Positions 1 through 12,028 of a stretch of DNA of 64,000 nt are shown one piece after another. This DNA is from Nageia nagi. Lineage: Eukaryota; Pinophyta. The notes below the pieces were generated by a model. It did no database searches. It saw nothing but the letters and a program-made list of their open reading frames with translations, and was not told the DNA's origin. The stretch is from contig JBITNC010000001.1 of assembly GCA_050084985.1 (NCBI GenBank), forward strand, positions 7,688,001 to 7,752,000, in the 5' to 3' direction. A program made the translations under genes and the position numbers. The stretch's first letter is position 1. Every line of letters starts with the position of its first letter.

Positions 1-2671
1 TTGAGATTGATATTGTATATTTTGTCCATAACTTTGGTGTGAATTTTGGGCCTTATTTTTCATATGTGTACCATAGTATTGTTATACACCTTTTATAGGA
101 TCATGATGCTAATTTTGTTGTTGAATATAATTCATTTGAATTTGACTCATGAGATGTTGCATTTGCTCCATGAGTTTTTGTATTATTTCCATAAGAGATG
201 GAGTAGAGGTACCTTAAGGATTTCCTTAGGTTGGATTTTAGATAGCTTATTCTCCACTTTGGTTTAGCATGTAATTTTGTTAAGAACTTTATAAATGAGA
301 GCTGTTATGTGGAGGAACATTTTTAAAGTTGGTTATATTTTGGTATAACACATTTTGAGTATTTGGTTGGGGATGCATAAAAGTTTGGCCAAGGTCTACT
401 CAATCATCAAGATTGACTTGGTTAGAGGTGTCAAGAATAGGGTTGGTCACTTTAGCATTTCTATCTATCTTCCATGTTACTTGGTTAGGTGCATATATTG
501 GATTGAAAATGATATTATTTGGAATACTAGGTTGGTTTTGGATGGCAATATTTGGAGAATAATTTGGTTGATTTTAAAACTTATTTCCATTTGAAATGGA
601 GGAGGTGATGGTTATTGCATAATATTTTGGAAATTAATCATTAGGTTTTGGAAATTTTGTTGTACAACTCTTGGGAATTGTTGGGACATACTTTGGTTAT
701 ATTGGGATAACCTATTATGAAATTATTCTTTTGCCATTTGTATATTTTGTTGGAAATTTTGTAAATCAATATATAGCTCTATATTTTTCACAATAGGAGA
801 TCTTTGGGCTGATATGGTATTTTAAAGATAGGTTTTTGGAAGGTAGGAAATCTACAATCTTGTATAGGTAACCAAACTTGGCAAATATTTTATGTTATGG
901 ATGGATTTTTAGGACTTGGTGGATCAAAAGTTGTATATGGTTCAAGGTTACTATTTCTCAATTGATCTAAAGGCTCTTGCTACCAATTAGATGTGTGTGT
1001 ATCTTATTTATTAATTTTGGGTTGAGCAAGAGGTTTACTTGTAGCCTTTGGATTCTCATGCTCATATAACATTTCAGAATTGTAATGATTGGACCAAACT
1101 ATAACTTTCCTTGGTAGAATTTAGCTTATGGAGAAGGCTTTAAGTTGTAGGGCCAAAGGTATTATGCACTCATTCCATCACTTTTTTTGAATCATTTGGA
1201 ATAACCCTGTAAAAGGTTTGTATATAATGGTTGAATCCAATGGATTCATTATTAACATTAGGAGCATTTTTTTCTTTTATTACATTAGGATAATTTATTT
1301 TCTGAGTTTCCAACCTTGTCTCAACCATCCCAATGGTGGGGTTTTCATCCCATCATATCGGATCCATGGAGGAACCAAAATCTTTTTATGGCTAAAAATT
1401 TTCTTTAGGTTGATTTTGATTAAACCTCTTATCTTGAAACCCTTGAATATAATTTTTATACCCTTGGATTCTATACCTTATACCATAATCATGCTTCTAA
1501 AATTGTTGATCCTTCTTTTGGAAGTTCTTCTTTTTGTTATTTTTACTCCAAAGGACTTCTTCTCAAATTTGGTTTGACTATTGTCATTTTGAACATTGTG
1601 ATTGTTACCTTTGAACTTCTTGTTGTTTGGCTACAAAGCTTGTTGTTCCTTTTCCTATTTCAAGAATTTAGGGTAATTAGTTTTCTACAAAACCTCCTTA
1701 TCTTTTTCATCCCAAAGAAGATAATTGTCAAAAGACATCATGATGCCCAAATTACCCTCTTTCCTTTTTACAAGATTATATGCTTCCTATAAAGTTTTGG
1801 GATATAATAAATTTATCATTATTTTGATCTTGGAATCCATTCCAATGATGAATTAGTGGACCTTCATGTGATTCTTGTCTTTAGGTACATATTTGAGGAG
1901 TCTTACAAACCTATAGTGATAGCTTTGCATACTCATTGAACCTTACTAAATATTGTAGTATTCCCAATATTTTTTATCTTAGTACAACTATGGAATGAAT
2001 CTTTTATAGAAAGCTATCATAAAATTTTGCCACTTGCGATACTAGATATCATTTTCTATCTTATATGAGTTCTATCACTCAAGTGCAATGCCTAAAAGTT
2101 ATAGGTAGCCTATAATATTTTGGGTTTAGGAGAAGGGACTTTCATAAAGAAGTATATTTTTGCCTCCTCTAACTATATATCTACTTAATCACCTTCTTGC
2201 TTATAGTTAAACTTCAAGATCTATGCTTTTTTAGATATGAGGCCAACTACTTTCCAATTTTTTCTTGGAGTTGCTCATTTATCTTGGTATATCCTCCTTG
2301 TTCTAAAATATTTTCCTCTTATTGAAGAATAGCCCATTGATTTAGCATATTTTTAATGAGCACTCTAAGTTTCATTTTTTCTTGGAGTTGTAATTATTTG
2401 ATAACTTCTTTGCCATTATCATTCCTAGTGAAATGACTACTAGTACTTTTAGTTTCATTGTTATTTTTTCCCTCTAATTGATATTCCTCACATTTTTTAT
2501 CTTTACATTCCTTCCTTGAGCATTTCCTTTGTTATTTTTGATATCAAGATTGGAATTGGCATTCATAGGAAGACCATGCATTACCTCTTGAGATAAGTTT
2601 CTTGAAGCTCTTGTACCATAATTTGATTCCATAAAATGAGTTGTATCAGTCTCAAGTATACTCAATTCAAC
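1..2671 (-). pseudogene. Ty3/gypsy gag remnant (antisense, partial)
   Basis: No long ORF remains, but the minus strand between about 2040 and 1690 reads, across stops, like a retrotransposon gag core. It has a WQNFMIAFYKRF-like start, a YVPKDKNHMKVH stretch, and a PKTLYEAYNLVKREEG end, the order seen in Retrotrans_gag-type capsids. Upstream (2665-2474) is a 63-codon open stretch that could be the gag N-terminus. Downstream (about 700-300) the same strand is Asn/Pro/Gln-rich, like a gag tail. The copia LTR begins at 2672, so the copia element probably landed in or beside this gag. The left part runs off the window. Frame changes and stops are frequent. The family is inferred from the motif order only. 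Confidence 0.5.
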
Positions 2672-2799
2672 TTAGTGGCCACATTCTTATGTTGGTATTT
2701 TCATAGTTTTCAAAGTACATATGGAGGCCATATCAAGATGTTCATTATTGTCATAATTCCAAAATGTCAAACACAAGTACTCATACAAATCTTATGAGG

Positions 2800-3065
2800 C
2801 GAAAGTAAGGCTTATATAGTACAAATAAGGCTTATGTAGTGTATCACATGGTTATATGGAGAATAACACCCTTATGTAGCCAAAGAATTCTTTATGTAGA
2901 GCAAGAATGTACTTACACAGTGAAGTTTGAGCTTATGTAGTCAAAATAGCCCTTATGTAGTATAGATTGACCTTGTGTAGTGGTATAAGCATTTGTGTAG
3001 TGAATAATATGCTTGTGCAAAGCTTAGAGTCCTTATATAATGATGTAAAATCCAAAGTTTAAAGG
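2800..3065 (+). repeat. Degenerate 20-25 bp tandem repeat inside the copia LTR
   Basis: About ten variants of a unit with the core CTTATGTAGT follow each other. The same array recurs in the downstream LTR copies at about 48370-48720 and 51850-52220. It lies in the U3 part of the LTR. A role as an enhancer array is inference only. Confidence 0.7.
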
Positions 3066-3249
3066 TGTTATGCAGTGGAGTCTTTTGCGAAGAAGGAATG
3101 TGAATCCAGGATGCAAATTTGATAGCCTAATATTAGCAATCTTTGAAGTGTGGATTTCCACTTTGGTATGGTGATTACATAGTGTGGGCTTACTCTATGT
3201 TATATTGTTGATTCTAGGCTATAGAGAAACCATGTAATGTAAGAGCTTT

Positions 3250-3640
3250 CAAGAGTACATATTTCCTTATTTTTGCAATATAGAGAGATATGATGATATT
3301 AGGACCCTATAGAGTGCCTAATTCCCTTGCATTATAGTATATTCAAGATACAAAGAGATAGGGTAACACCAACATCTTTTGGAATATGAATTTTCTTTGC
3401 ATTATTGTGTTTCTAGGGTACAGAGAGACATGGTGATATCAACACCTTCTAAAGTATGAAATTTCCTTGGAATGTGATATTTTTAGGGTGCGGAGAGAAG
3501 TGATGGTGTTAGCACCTTTTGGAGTGTAGATTTCCCTTATAAAGAGTGTGCCTTTCAAAGTACAAATTTCCCTCATAAGCAATGTACCTTCTAGAGTGTA
3601 GATTTCCCTTATAAATAGTACCTTCCAAGATACATGTGAG
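3250..3640 (+). repeat. Degenerate 60-80 bp tandem repeat in the copia LTR
   Basis: Four to five imperfect units share the pieces AGAGA-ATGGTGATATTA, CACCTT-T-GAGT and GATTTCCCTT. This array lies beyond the point where the 3' LTR copies are cut off, so it cannot be compared with them here. Confidence 0.55.
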
Positions 3641-5057
3641 ATTAATGGTAATAGTATCTTTAAAAGTGCAAATTATTCAACAAGCAATGCAAAATGACCT
3701 AGAATCACTATTAATTACCTCAAAGAGAATACAAAAGTGTTTATGCAGCTAAAAAAAGAGATCATGCAGGGAAGAAAAATCTTATGTGCAATGAAATTTT
3801 CTTATGTGAAGGCAACAAGGGTTGTATGAAGCTTCACCAACTTATTTAGATAGATGAGGGATTATATGAAATGTAGATATTGAGTACTAGTATGCATACA
3901 GAGAGCCTGGATTGTAAGTTAAGAAGGATATCTAGTGCTAGCATGCATGAACAAGGTCTATTTCAATGTCATGATGTTATACAGATATATAAGATATTAT
4001 GTGGTATTAAACAATCTTATGTGATGAATAATATCAATATTAAATAATCTTATGTGATGAATAATATCCTTATGTGGATGAGCAATGCCTTTTCAAAAGG
4101 CATGATACATTATGCAAAAGCTCACCTACATGCATTTAATTGATCATGGCAACCAATATTGATCCAAACATAATGGAAAAAGTGGAGGTACCAAAATTAG
4201 GAGCCCAAATATGTGTAACATTCAGATTCAATGCTAACAAGGGTGGAGCAGCAATCAAGGAGTGGGCTCTTCATGTTAAGGAGGCATGGCACTATAGAAA
4301 ATAGTTAATGCAAACACCATTTGAGCCTAGCACTTAGAGAAAAATGTCATGGATGTGCTTGTTACTATTGATAATGGATATCTAGGATCTACATGTGTAT
4401 TGAGTGTGTTGGTGATCATGGATATGATAATTAATATCAAGTTAAATGTATAAAATGCATTCATGGATACAATAACATATTATTGAAGAAATTATGAGTG
4501 ATCAAAGATAGGGTATAGTAGCTTTTGGACCAAATAAAGTTGATGAATATTGGCTATCTTTGAGTTTGAGATTTCTCCTTAGCATGCTACCATTGAGATA
4601 AACAATATCAAATTGGAAACTAAGGAAGTAGAATGATTATGAACAATCACTATACACCATCCATAGATAGTTAAGGTGTGTGTTTTGTTGAGCTATATCA
4701 TTGAGCTTCTTTTTAGGATAGAGTTGGAAAGTTTGATAAAAACCTTGATTTTGTAATCTACCAAGTTGGTGATTGATAAAAGGAGGTTGATGCTCCTTAC
4801 AATAGGTGTTGCAAAATCTAGAGTCAATTCTCTATCCAATGGATGTCGATAAACTTTTTTAAAGTGGGTGCTTTATTACAAAGATGGATTTTGACCATGA
4901 TCTAAGTAACCTTTTCCCAACAATGTAGCTAAGATGGTGAACCACATTAAATAATTTTTCATGTGTTGATTTTTTAAGTTTGAATGTCTTTCAATTCTAC
5001 ATTTGTTTATAAGCCTCAAGTTTTAAGTACTCTTAATATCATTTCTAGTCTTACAAT

Positions 5058-5069
5058 TGGTATCAGAGC
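5058..5069 (+). promoter_or_regulatory. Primer-binding site of old copia element (tRNA-iMet type)
   Basis: TGGTATCAGAGC lies two bases after the LTR end at 5055. The same site and the same 2-base spacer occur in the intact copia element at 29931. It primes minus-strand cDNA. Only about 34 bp of leader remain before the antisense chromovirus LTR; the leader resumes at 42625. Confidence 0.85.
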
Positions 5070-5103
5070 CACATTCCTTATTTAAATTCTAATCAACTAA
5101 TTA

Positions 5104-5496
5104 TGTTAGGAACCTATAATTTTCTAAATGGTATTCTCACCAAATAACAATGAAAATGATAGTAAAAATGTATTCCAATATCACAACATAAGCAACATGA
5201 TCTGAATAGAACAATATGGTAATAGAATCACTTTTACTGAATAGCTAAAATGAATCATGTACCACTTCAAGGGGGCTACCTCCTTACAACTCAAATAATA
5301 TATTTTTCCCCATATGATAACTATTATTTTCTCGCACATATTTATAGTTTTTATACCCTAACCCTAATTGATCATTAAATATAAAATGGTAATTCACCTT
5401 ACAAATATGTTATTCACTTTATAATTAATAAAATCCAATATTCTAATTAATGAACTAATATTCTCTAAGTAAATGTTAGGATATAGGGTCCTAACA
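5104..5496 (-). repeat. 3' LTR of antisense chromovirus
   Basis: A 393-bp block bounded by TGTTAGGA and TCCTAACA, paired with a diverged copy at 42230-42624. In element orientation it follows pol, so it is the 3' LTR. A purine tract on the minus strand abuts it at 5497. Five-base flanks outside the pair (AATTA and TAGGA) do not match well, so no target duplication is claimed. Confidence 0.85.
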
Positions 5497-5510
5497 TGCC
5501 ACCCCTCTTA
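5497..5510 (-). promoter_or_regulatory. Polypurine tract of antisense chromovirus
   Basis: The minus strand reads AAGAGGGGTGGCA directly next to the LTR TG. This is the usual chromovirus plus-strand primer position and composition. Confidence 0.75.
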
Positions 5511-7408
5511 AAGAGAACTTTGTCCTCAAAGCTAAAAAAATTAGGAAATTATTTCTAAAGTTGATGGAGTGTCTCCCAAGTTGCATCCTTAGGAGTTAAT
5601 CCATTCCACTAGATAAGAACTTCAAAAATAGTACATTTACAAAGTTGGTATGTGCATCAATCTAGAATGGCCTAGGTTCAACCATGATGGACCCCTCCTC
5701 AATGAATTCAGGTATTTTGATCTAAACTATAGCTTGTGAGCCTGTAACTTTCTTAAGGTATGAGACATGAGAAACAAGATGAATCATGGATGATGCTAGG
5801 AGTGCCAACTTGTATGTTGTAAGGACAATACATTGGAGTATTTTATAAGGTCCATAAAATTGTGGAAGCAATTTTTAGGAACCTTTTAATTTGATATATG
5901 TATTTTGGTATGGTTGGAGATATAAGAAAACCATGCCCCTTCCTAGAAATGCCTTTTGACCCATTATGGATCATCTTGTTATTTCATCTGGTATTAAGCC
6001 ACTTGAAGATTTTCTCAAAGGATGCAAATTATGTCTTCTTGATTGGTTAATATGGTATCAAATATTTGAACATTGGTGCTACCAAGAATGTGAGAGATGA
6101 TTATGGGTAGGGTTTGGCCATACAGAGCTTCATAGGGAATCATCCTAATAGAAGTATGATATGAAGTATTATACCACCAATTCTACTAAAGAAATCCAAT
6201 TTCCACAATGAACTGGTTGGGCTGAAGAAAAATAATAGAGATATTTTTCCAAGCATTTATTAACAATCTTAGTCTAACCATCTATCTAGGGGTGATAACC
6301 AAAGATCATATTGAGTTTAGTGCCCTAGATTTTGAAAACTTCCTTTATTGGTGAATGTTGCATCATGTTCACTAACAATGGTAGAAAGCATGCCATGGAG
6401 TTTGAAAAATTTATCAAGAAAGAGTTGGGAAACATTGATATTGTTGTATGGATGTGCCAATGAGAAGAAGTGTGCATACTTGGAAATTCAATCCATGAAT
6501 ACCATGATAACAACTTTCCCATATGATTTTGTTAGATCATAAATAAAATTCATTGAAATATTGGTCCTAGTTTTCTCTAGTATGGGTAAGGGTTGAAGAA
6601 ATCTATGGGTTCCCACTATCTCCCCTTTCTATTATTGATAAACATAACATTCATATACAAACTTCTTGATGTCATGTTTCATACCCAACCAATAGAAAAG
6701 ATCAAAGCACTCACCAATACGTTTTCAAAAACCCAAAATGACTAGCTATTCCTAAAGTATCAACTCATGACATAAAGATTTTGCAAGCAATGCAATATTA
6801 CCTTTGAATCATATAATTTCATCCTACTAGGAGAAAGGAGGTTTTCTCATTATATTTGTCTACAACTATTAACTCATTGATTGGGTCAAACCATCCTAGA
6901 GCCATTCTTATTTAACCTAGTTGAGTTATTGAGGAATTGGAAATAAAAGGGATTAGAGTGCCATGAGTTCCTCAAATTTTTGAGAAAGAGCATCAACAAC
7001 TACATTCTCACTACCCTTTCTATACATAATCTCATAATCATACCACAAGAGTTTAGGAATCCACTTTTCTTATTCCAATGTGGAGATGCATTTTTCTAGG
7101 AAGTATTTCAAACTATAGTGGTCAATTTTGATGATAAAATGGTGACTAGTGAGGTAGGGTCTCTAATGCTGAATGATATGAATGATTGCAAGCATTTTTT
7201 TTTCATTGGTGGATTTAGCCAAGTTTCTACTAGAGAGGGCCTTTCTTGTGAAAGTCAAGGGTCACCCTTCTTACATCAACACATCTCCAATTTCAAACCT
7301 AGAGTCATCACTCTCAATGATGAATATTTTGGATAAATCTAGCATGGTTAATACCAAAGTAAAGCATATGGAAACCTTTAGTTGATCAAAGGAATCTTTT
7401 GCAGCTAT
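5511..7408 (-). pseudogene. Chromovirus pol, C-terminal half: RNase H, integrase, chromodomain
   Basis: Read on the minus strand, in order: an RNase H tail at about 7110-6960 (WIPKLLWYDYE then ENVVVDALSQKFEELMAL), integrase core and C-terminal pieces at about 6300-6050 (YNTSYHTSIRM-PYEALYGQT), and a chromodomain-like end at about 5640-5515 (EVLI-WNGLTPKDATWE then FPNF-FEDKV). The chromodomain is why I call it a chromovirus; it is known to direct integration to heterochromatin. Many stops and frame changes make it non-coding. It is separated from RT by a solo LTR inserted at 7414-7871. Confidence 0.75.
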
Positions 7409-7413
7409 TGACC
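7409..7413. repeat. Target-site duplication of solo LTR A (left)
   Basis: TGACC at 7409-7413 is repeated exactly at 7872-7876 on the other side of the solo LTR. Confidence 0.85.
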
Positions 7414-7871
7414 TATTGGAAATTATAATGCATTATTATGTAATATCTCTCTTTAATGTAAATCCACTTAATGCTTAAATTATCTTTAGATACCTTAAAG
7501 CATTAAAGGAATAAATATGGAAAAAAATTTAACCTTACTCTTGGCTAAAAGGGTGGTTAAAGAGTGGGTTTCATCTTATAAATAGAGGGCTATCCTCCCT
7601 CTCATGGTACTTGTAGAAGCATGAAGATGCTAGTCTTGTAGAGTTATAGGAATGCTCTTGTAGGAGCTTTATAGAAGAATTCTTGAAACTTTATAGGATA
7701 TTTCTCCTATGAGAAGAAATACAAGAGATGGTTCAAAGAGGATGTAATCCCAATATTTTGAGAAACCACTATACATTACATTTTATCATTTTTGTGAATG
7801 ATTTGTTCTTGGTTAGATTTACTAGATAAGCTATAAGAGATCTTATTTTATGGAATCCTTTAATTCCATCA
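7414..7871 (+). mobile_element. Solo LTR A (about 460-bp family)
   Basis: A 458-bp block with perfect 5-bp flanking duplications TGACC. It is similar along its length to 55670-56142, which has its own duplication ATAGA. The first two bases are TA where the sister copy has TG; the end is CCATCA in both. A TATA-like box CTTATAAATAGAGGG lies at about 7573-7588, so transcription would run rightward. No internal region adjoins it. The simplest reading is LTR-LTR recombination leaving one LTR. It interrupts the antisense chromovirus between RT and RNase H. Confidence 0.88.
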
Positions 7872-7876
7872 TGACC

Positions 7877-9288
7877 AAGTGAATGCATTATTATTGATAA
7901 AATATATTAGTGAGGCTATAATATATCCATAATCTTTCACAAACTTGCAGTAGTACCCTAACAACATGAGGAAGCCCCATAAGCTTTTCAAGGATTTACA
8001 AAGAGGCCAAGTTTGCATATCCTCAATCCTTAGTAGTTCCACCTTGACATATTCTTCTAAAATAATATGTCCAAGGTACTCAAGTTATTATCATCCAAAG
8101 GAACATTTAGAGCACTTGGCATACAACTAAATCTTATGGAGGAGTTGCAAGGTCTGATCTAACTGGGACAAATGATCCTCCCAAGTTTTATTATAAATCA
8201 AAATGTCATTAAAGAAAAATAAAATAATTTTTTGAAGATAAGGGTGAAATACTTGGTTCATTAGAATCTAGAAGTTGGAGGGAGCATTAGTAAGGAAAAA
8301 GGGTATTACTAAGAACTCATAATGACCTTCATGCAAGTAAAAAGCAATTTTGGGATGTCTTCTTTTCAAAGCCATATTTGATGGTACCCAGATCAAAGAT
8401 CTAATTTGGAAAAATATTTTGAACCATAAAGTTCATTTAATAGTTCATCAATTATTGGAATGGGAAACTTATCCTTGATGGTGATTTTATTAAAAGCTTT
8501 AAATTTAGTGTACATTTGCCTTGATCTATCTTTTTTTTGAACCAATAGAATTAGAAAATATTAAGGGCTCACACTTGGGAAAATGATGACAACTTCTCAC
8601 ATGTCTTACAAAATATTTTATATTTCATCCTTCTATAGTCATGGGTAGTGGTAAGGTTGAATGTTGGGTGGTTGAATCCTAGGGAGTAATTGAATTGCAT
8701 GGTAATGATCGCAATGGGGTGGCAACCTATAGGGTTCCTCAAATATACCTATGTGATGGGAAAGTACTTATTGTAGTTATTGTACTTTTGGTGAGTCTTG
8801 TAAGGCTAGTTGAATTAGTAATAGTTTTCTCACCATTCCTTTACTTTATTTCTTCAATATTTTCTCCATGTGATGAGAATTAAAAATTTGTGATTACCTC
8901 ACCTTAATTCCTTTGAGAGTATATTTATTCTCACTAGCTTTCAATTGCATCCACAGCTCACAAAAATACTTAAGACCATGGCCCAATGTCATCAACCATT
9001 GTATACTAAGGACCACATCATACTCACCTATTGGTAGAACATACATGTCATTTATCATCTAGTAGTAACCCATACTGAGGTTGATATTATGACACTAGCT
9101 TTTGCAAGTAATGTTTCCTCCATTCCCTATGATCACCTCAAAATTATTTTATGGATAGATATAAGAGTGGTTCTTTTTTGCCACATCAAGATCCATACAA
9201 TTATGAGTACTTAAAGAGTGGTTATTTTTGGACACATTAGGATCCATAAAATTATGAGTGCTTCCTAATTCAAGCAATATTATCAATA
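7877..9288 (-). pseudogene. Chromovirus pol, N-terminal half: protease and reverse transcriptase
   Basis: On the minus strand, about 9290-8950 resembles a retropepsin: the catalytic DSGSTHNF motif of this family is seen as ELGSTHNF, with the Asp lost, followed further on by a YDVVL-IQWLMTLG segment. RT follows at about 8540-7950: KITIKDKFPIP, a DILIY motif, LYAKCSKCSFG, YLGHII, and GFLMLLGYYCKFVKDYG. Stops are scattered throughout. The right end at 9288-9293 is the insertion point of the Ogre-like element; gag continues beyond it at 40779. Confidence 0.75.
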
Positions 9289-9293
9289 ATTTT
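9289..9293. repeat. Target-site duplication of Ogre-like element (left)
   Basis: ATTTT here and ATTTC at 40779-40783 flank the 31.5-kb element, four of five bases matching. Both sit inside the antisense chromovirus. Confidence 0.75.
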
Positions 9294-10142
9294 TGTAGAC
9301 ACCTAAAAATGTCCCTTTTTAATTAGTAAACATTGAAATAATCATAACTCTTCGCAACAATATAATATAGGTTTAAAAAAACCTTATTATTGGATAGCCC
9401 CCATCAAGTACATGCAAAATGGGTGGTCACATGACTCTTTTTAGGTAAAATTAGCTATTAGGTGATTATTTTAATATTGTTACAAAATTGAAAGCCAGTC
9501 GCCAACGACCCAAGATAGTCACCAGCATTTTGAGGAGATCACCGATGTTCGTATGGCAATCACTGATGACTCTGTAACAGCTGAACAAGAAACCAAAATA
9601 GCGAGAGAAAGTTGAAACATTTCAACTTTCCAAGATGATGTGGATAGAGGGGGTCAGTTATGACCTATGGTAGCTTTTCACTTCCTCTTACCAGCCTTGG
9701 AACATCTCACCTAAAATCTATAAATACAAGCTAATACAAAGCAAATTAGAGAGAATCTTGACCCATTTTTGAAGTAGGGTAATGCTACCAAAATCTTATG
9801 AGCTCATACCTTTTATTGTTTTATGCTAGTTTCAACCCAATACATGTCATACATAGATGCTTTGATGTTATTATCTTTTGCATGTGTGTAGGATTTATAG
9901 GTTGTTCATATCAAGGAGAGAAGCAAGCAAAGCAAAACAATAGAGATCTAATACTCTTATTTTGGCAAATGGCATTTGTAAAAGTCCCTTCCAAGGGAAA
10001 ATTGTAGTTTGAACTGAAAATCAATATCAATTTATAATTACAGCATTTCAATCTATTTTACATAATTTGAGGTTCAGTGAAGATTTAAGAATAATTTGTA
10101 TTTCATGTTATTCTACATTCCACCTTTATTTTCACTGCAACA
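9294..10142 (+). repeat. 5' LTR of Tat/Ogre-like gypsy element
   Basis: An 849-bp block starting TGTAGACACC and ending CACTGCAACA, matched by 39931-40778 with several percent divergence by eye. It contains a cluster of degenerate CACCGGTGACT-like motifs (about 9495-9580) that recurs elsewhere in the element. A possible TATA region (TCTATAAATACAAGC) is at about 9717-9731. The 70-codon open stretch at 9798 is in the LTR, appears in both LTRs, and is not treated as a gene. Confidence 0.92.
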
Positions 10143-10165
10143 TTCTAGCGCTAGAAGGAGGGCCC
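10143..10165 (+). promoter_or_regulatory. Candidate primer-binding site of Ogre-like element
   Basis: TTCTAGCGCTAGAAGGAGGG begins directly after the LTR. It resembles a TGGCGCTAGAAGGAGGG-type site with one change in the terminal TGG. The tRNA was not identified. Confidence 0.5.
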
Positions 10166-12028
10166 TTCTGTTATTGATAGGGAGGTTTTTATTTTAAAAC
10201 AATTTTACCTTTTTGTTATCTAATTTATTTGAATTTCTCCATATACTAACTTCAAATTTTGCATTCTATGCATTTGAGGAAATCTATTGCAGAAACACCA
10301 GCGATTGGAATTGAACGTTGGTGACTCAAAAGGAACACCAGCGATTTATAAAGTAATCTAGACTAAATGCCAGTAATTGGAATCAGACACCGATGACTCA
10401 AAATAAAAGCTAATGACCTCTGTCTAAATGTCAGTGACTCATATTCCAGGTCATTTTGTCTCTTTTTATAATTTCTAAAAAAATAAAATAAAATATATAA
10501 TATGTTGCCAAAATGGAAGAATACTTTTGAATGTGATTCCTTTGCCTATAATGCATATAAGAATGGGTAGAAAAGATTAAATGAAATTATTTTTTATTAA
10601 TTTATTTTATGTAAAATGTTATGTATTTATTTTTATGTTTTGGGTGAAGGGTACGTACACATTAATACTTTTTATCTTGTCTACTTATGCTCTCCCTTTG
10701 GGCTTCATGCGATCTAAGGTGAGTAGAATAGATCGGATAAGAAGGAGTAATTAATTTTTCTTTTCTTTCACATTCACAATATCATTAATTTGGTTAATTT
10801 ACCCACACATAATGACCTCTTACCAAGTTTTCCCTTACCACTCCATTGGAGGTCGAAGGGATATGTGACTAGTAAGAGAAGGTAATTTATTACACATAAT
10901 ACTTCCACAATTGGAAGGAGTAAATGAATTACATTTAATTTGGAATGAACCTAAAAGAAAATAAATCAAGTTTTGGGTAGCGTAAATCATATTAAAAGGT
11001 TAATAAATTGGAGGGATTCGAATACACTAAGTACTTTCACTTAACAAAGTATGCTCTCACTTTTACACTTCAAGCGATCCTAAGTGATCAGAAATAAGTT
11101 AAGTGAAAGAGGTAAAATTTATTCACATATTATTTGGAAATATACCTCACATTAACACTCTTAAAGATGTCTACCCTTACCACTCCATTGGAGGTCGAAG
11201 GGATATGTGACTCTTGGAGGAGTAATTGAACCTCACTTAATTAATTTATCTACACTTAATGGCTTTTTACTAAGTCTACTCTTACCACTCCATTGGAGGT
11301 CAAAGAGATATGTGACTAGTAAGAAGAGGAAATTTATCACATATAAAACTTCCACAGCTGGAAGGAGTTAATGAACATCATTAAGAGGTTGGATAATGAA
11401 TCGCATTATAATTAAAAAGAACAACGGGGTTTATTAAGGTCAAGATTCACTTAAAATGAACTTTGATTGCATCACATTAAGATAAGTAAATGGACATGAA
11501 TGTTTGGGAGGGTAGTATGCATAAATGTATTTTACTTATTTAAATGCACTTCATAAGGCCTTAAAGGAATAATTAAACATTAACGAGTTGGATGTCACTA
11601 CCAACCATTAATTCTTACTTCTGTGTACCCACTGACATAACACACTTGAAGCCATAGAGCCAGTTACACTTGGAGGTAATGACCAAGGTAACTTTCCTTT
11701 AGGTAGGAGTCAAAAAAGGAGACTCATATAGAACCAAGCCAAAAGCCATAGAAACTTGTAAACATTATAATTACCCAACCTACCTTGTTTAACACTTGAC
11801 TAGTCAAAACAAACTAGGAAAATTAAAAAGATTAAAAATAAACAACCCATATCGTTCATTTAATTCAGACATTAGAAATATGTGAAAAAGTTAAAGAAGA
11901 TAATCACATCGTTAAAAGTAGGTTTGCATATAGGCTATTTGTGCATTAAATTGTTTTCTCAAAAATATAATATAAAATATAAAAATAGAGTTCCTTTTTT
12001 ATGATGCTTGTTTATAATATCTAAAAAC
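10166..12028 (+). other. Ogre-like leader with 37-bp repeats
   Basis: No gene is visible. A 37-bp segment (CTTACCACTCCATTGGAGGT..GATATGTGACT) occurs at 10834-10870, 11176-11212 and 11281-11317, each in a wider similar context. CACCGGTGACT-like motifs cluster at about 10295-10445. Long leaders are usual in Tat/Ogre elements; a packaging or dimerisation role for the repeats is only a guess. Confidence 0.65.

Larger units (their letters stand above)
2672..5055 (+). repeat. 5' LTR of old Sirevirus-like copia element
   Basis: The start is set by homology with two downstream copies at about 48260 and 51738 (shared TTA-TGGCCA, then TGTTGGTATTTTCAT at 2690). The end is set by ..TTACA followed two bases later by a tRNA-iMet primer site. 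Length is about 2.38 kb, typical of Sirevirus LTRs. Homology to the 3' copies stops near 3215, where those copies are interrupted by a chromovirus LTR. The terminal TG is eroded or the true start is TGTTGG at 2690, so the left edge is uncertain by about 20 bp. Confidence 0.75.

Noticed and set aside
1218-1792. Plus-strand ORFs of 119 and 72 codons
   Set aside because: Hydrophobic, low-complexity translations; the minus strand of the same region carries recognisable gag motifs.
2800-3065. Short regularly spaced repeats suggesting a CRISPR array
   Set aside because: Units are degenerate and contiguous without unique spacers, and the context is a plant LTR.
5099-5103. AATTA as a target duplication of the antisense chromovirus
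   Set aside because: The other flank (42625-42629) is TAGGA; two of five matches is not evidence.
9798-10007. 69-codon ORF, repeated at 40434-40643
   Set aside because: Lies wholly in the Ogre-like LTR and is present twice only because the LTR is; no motif.
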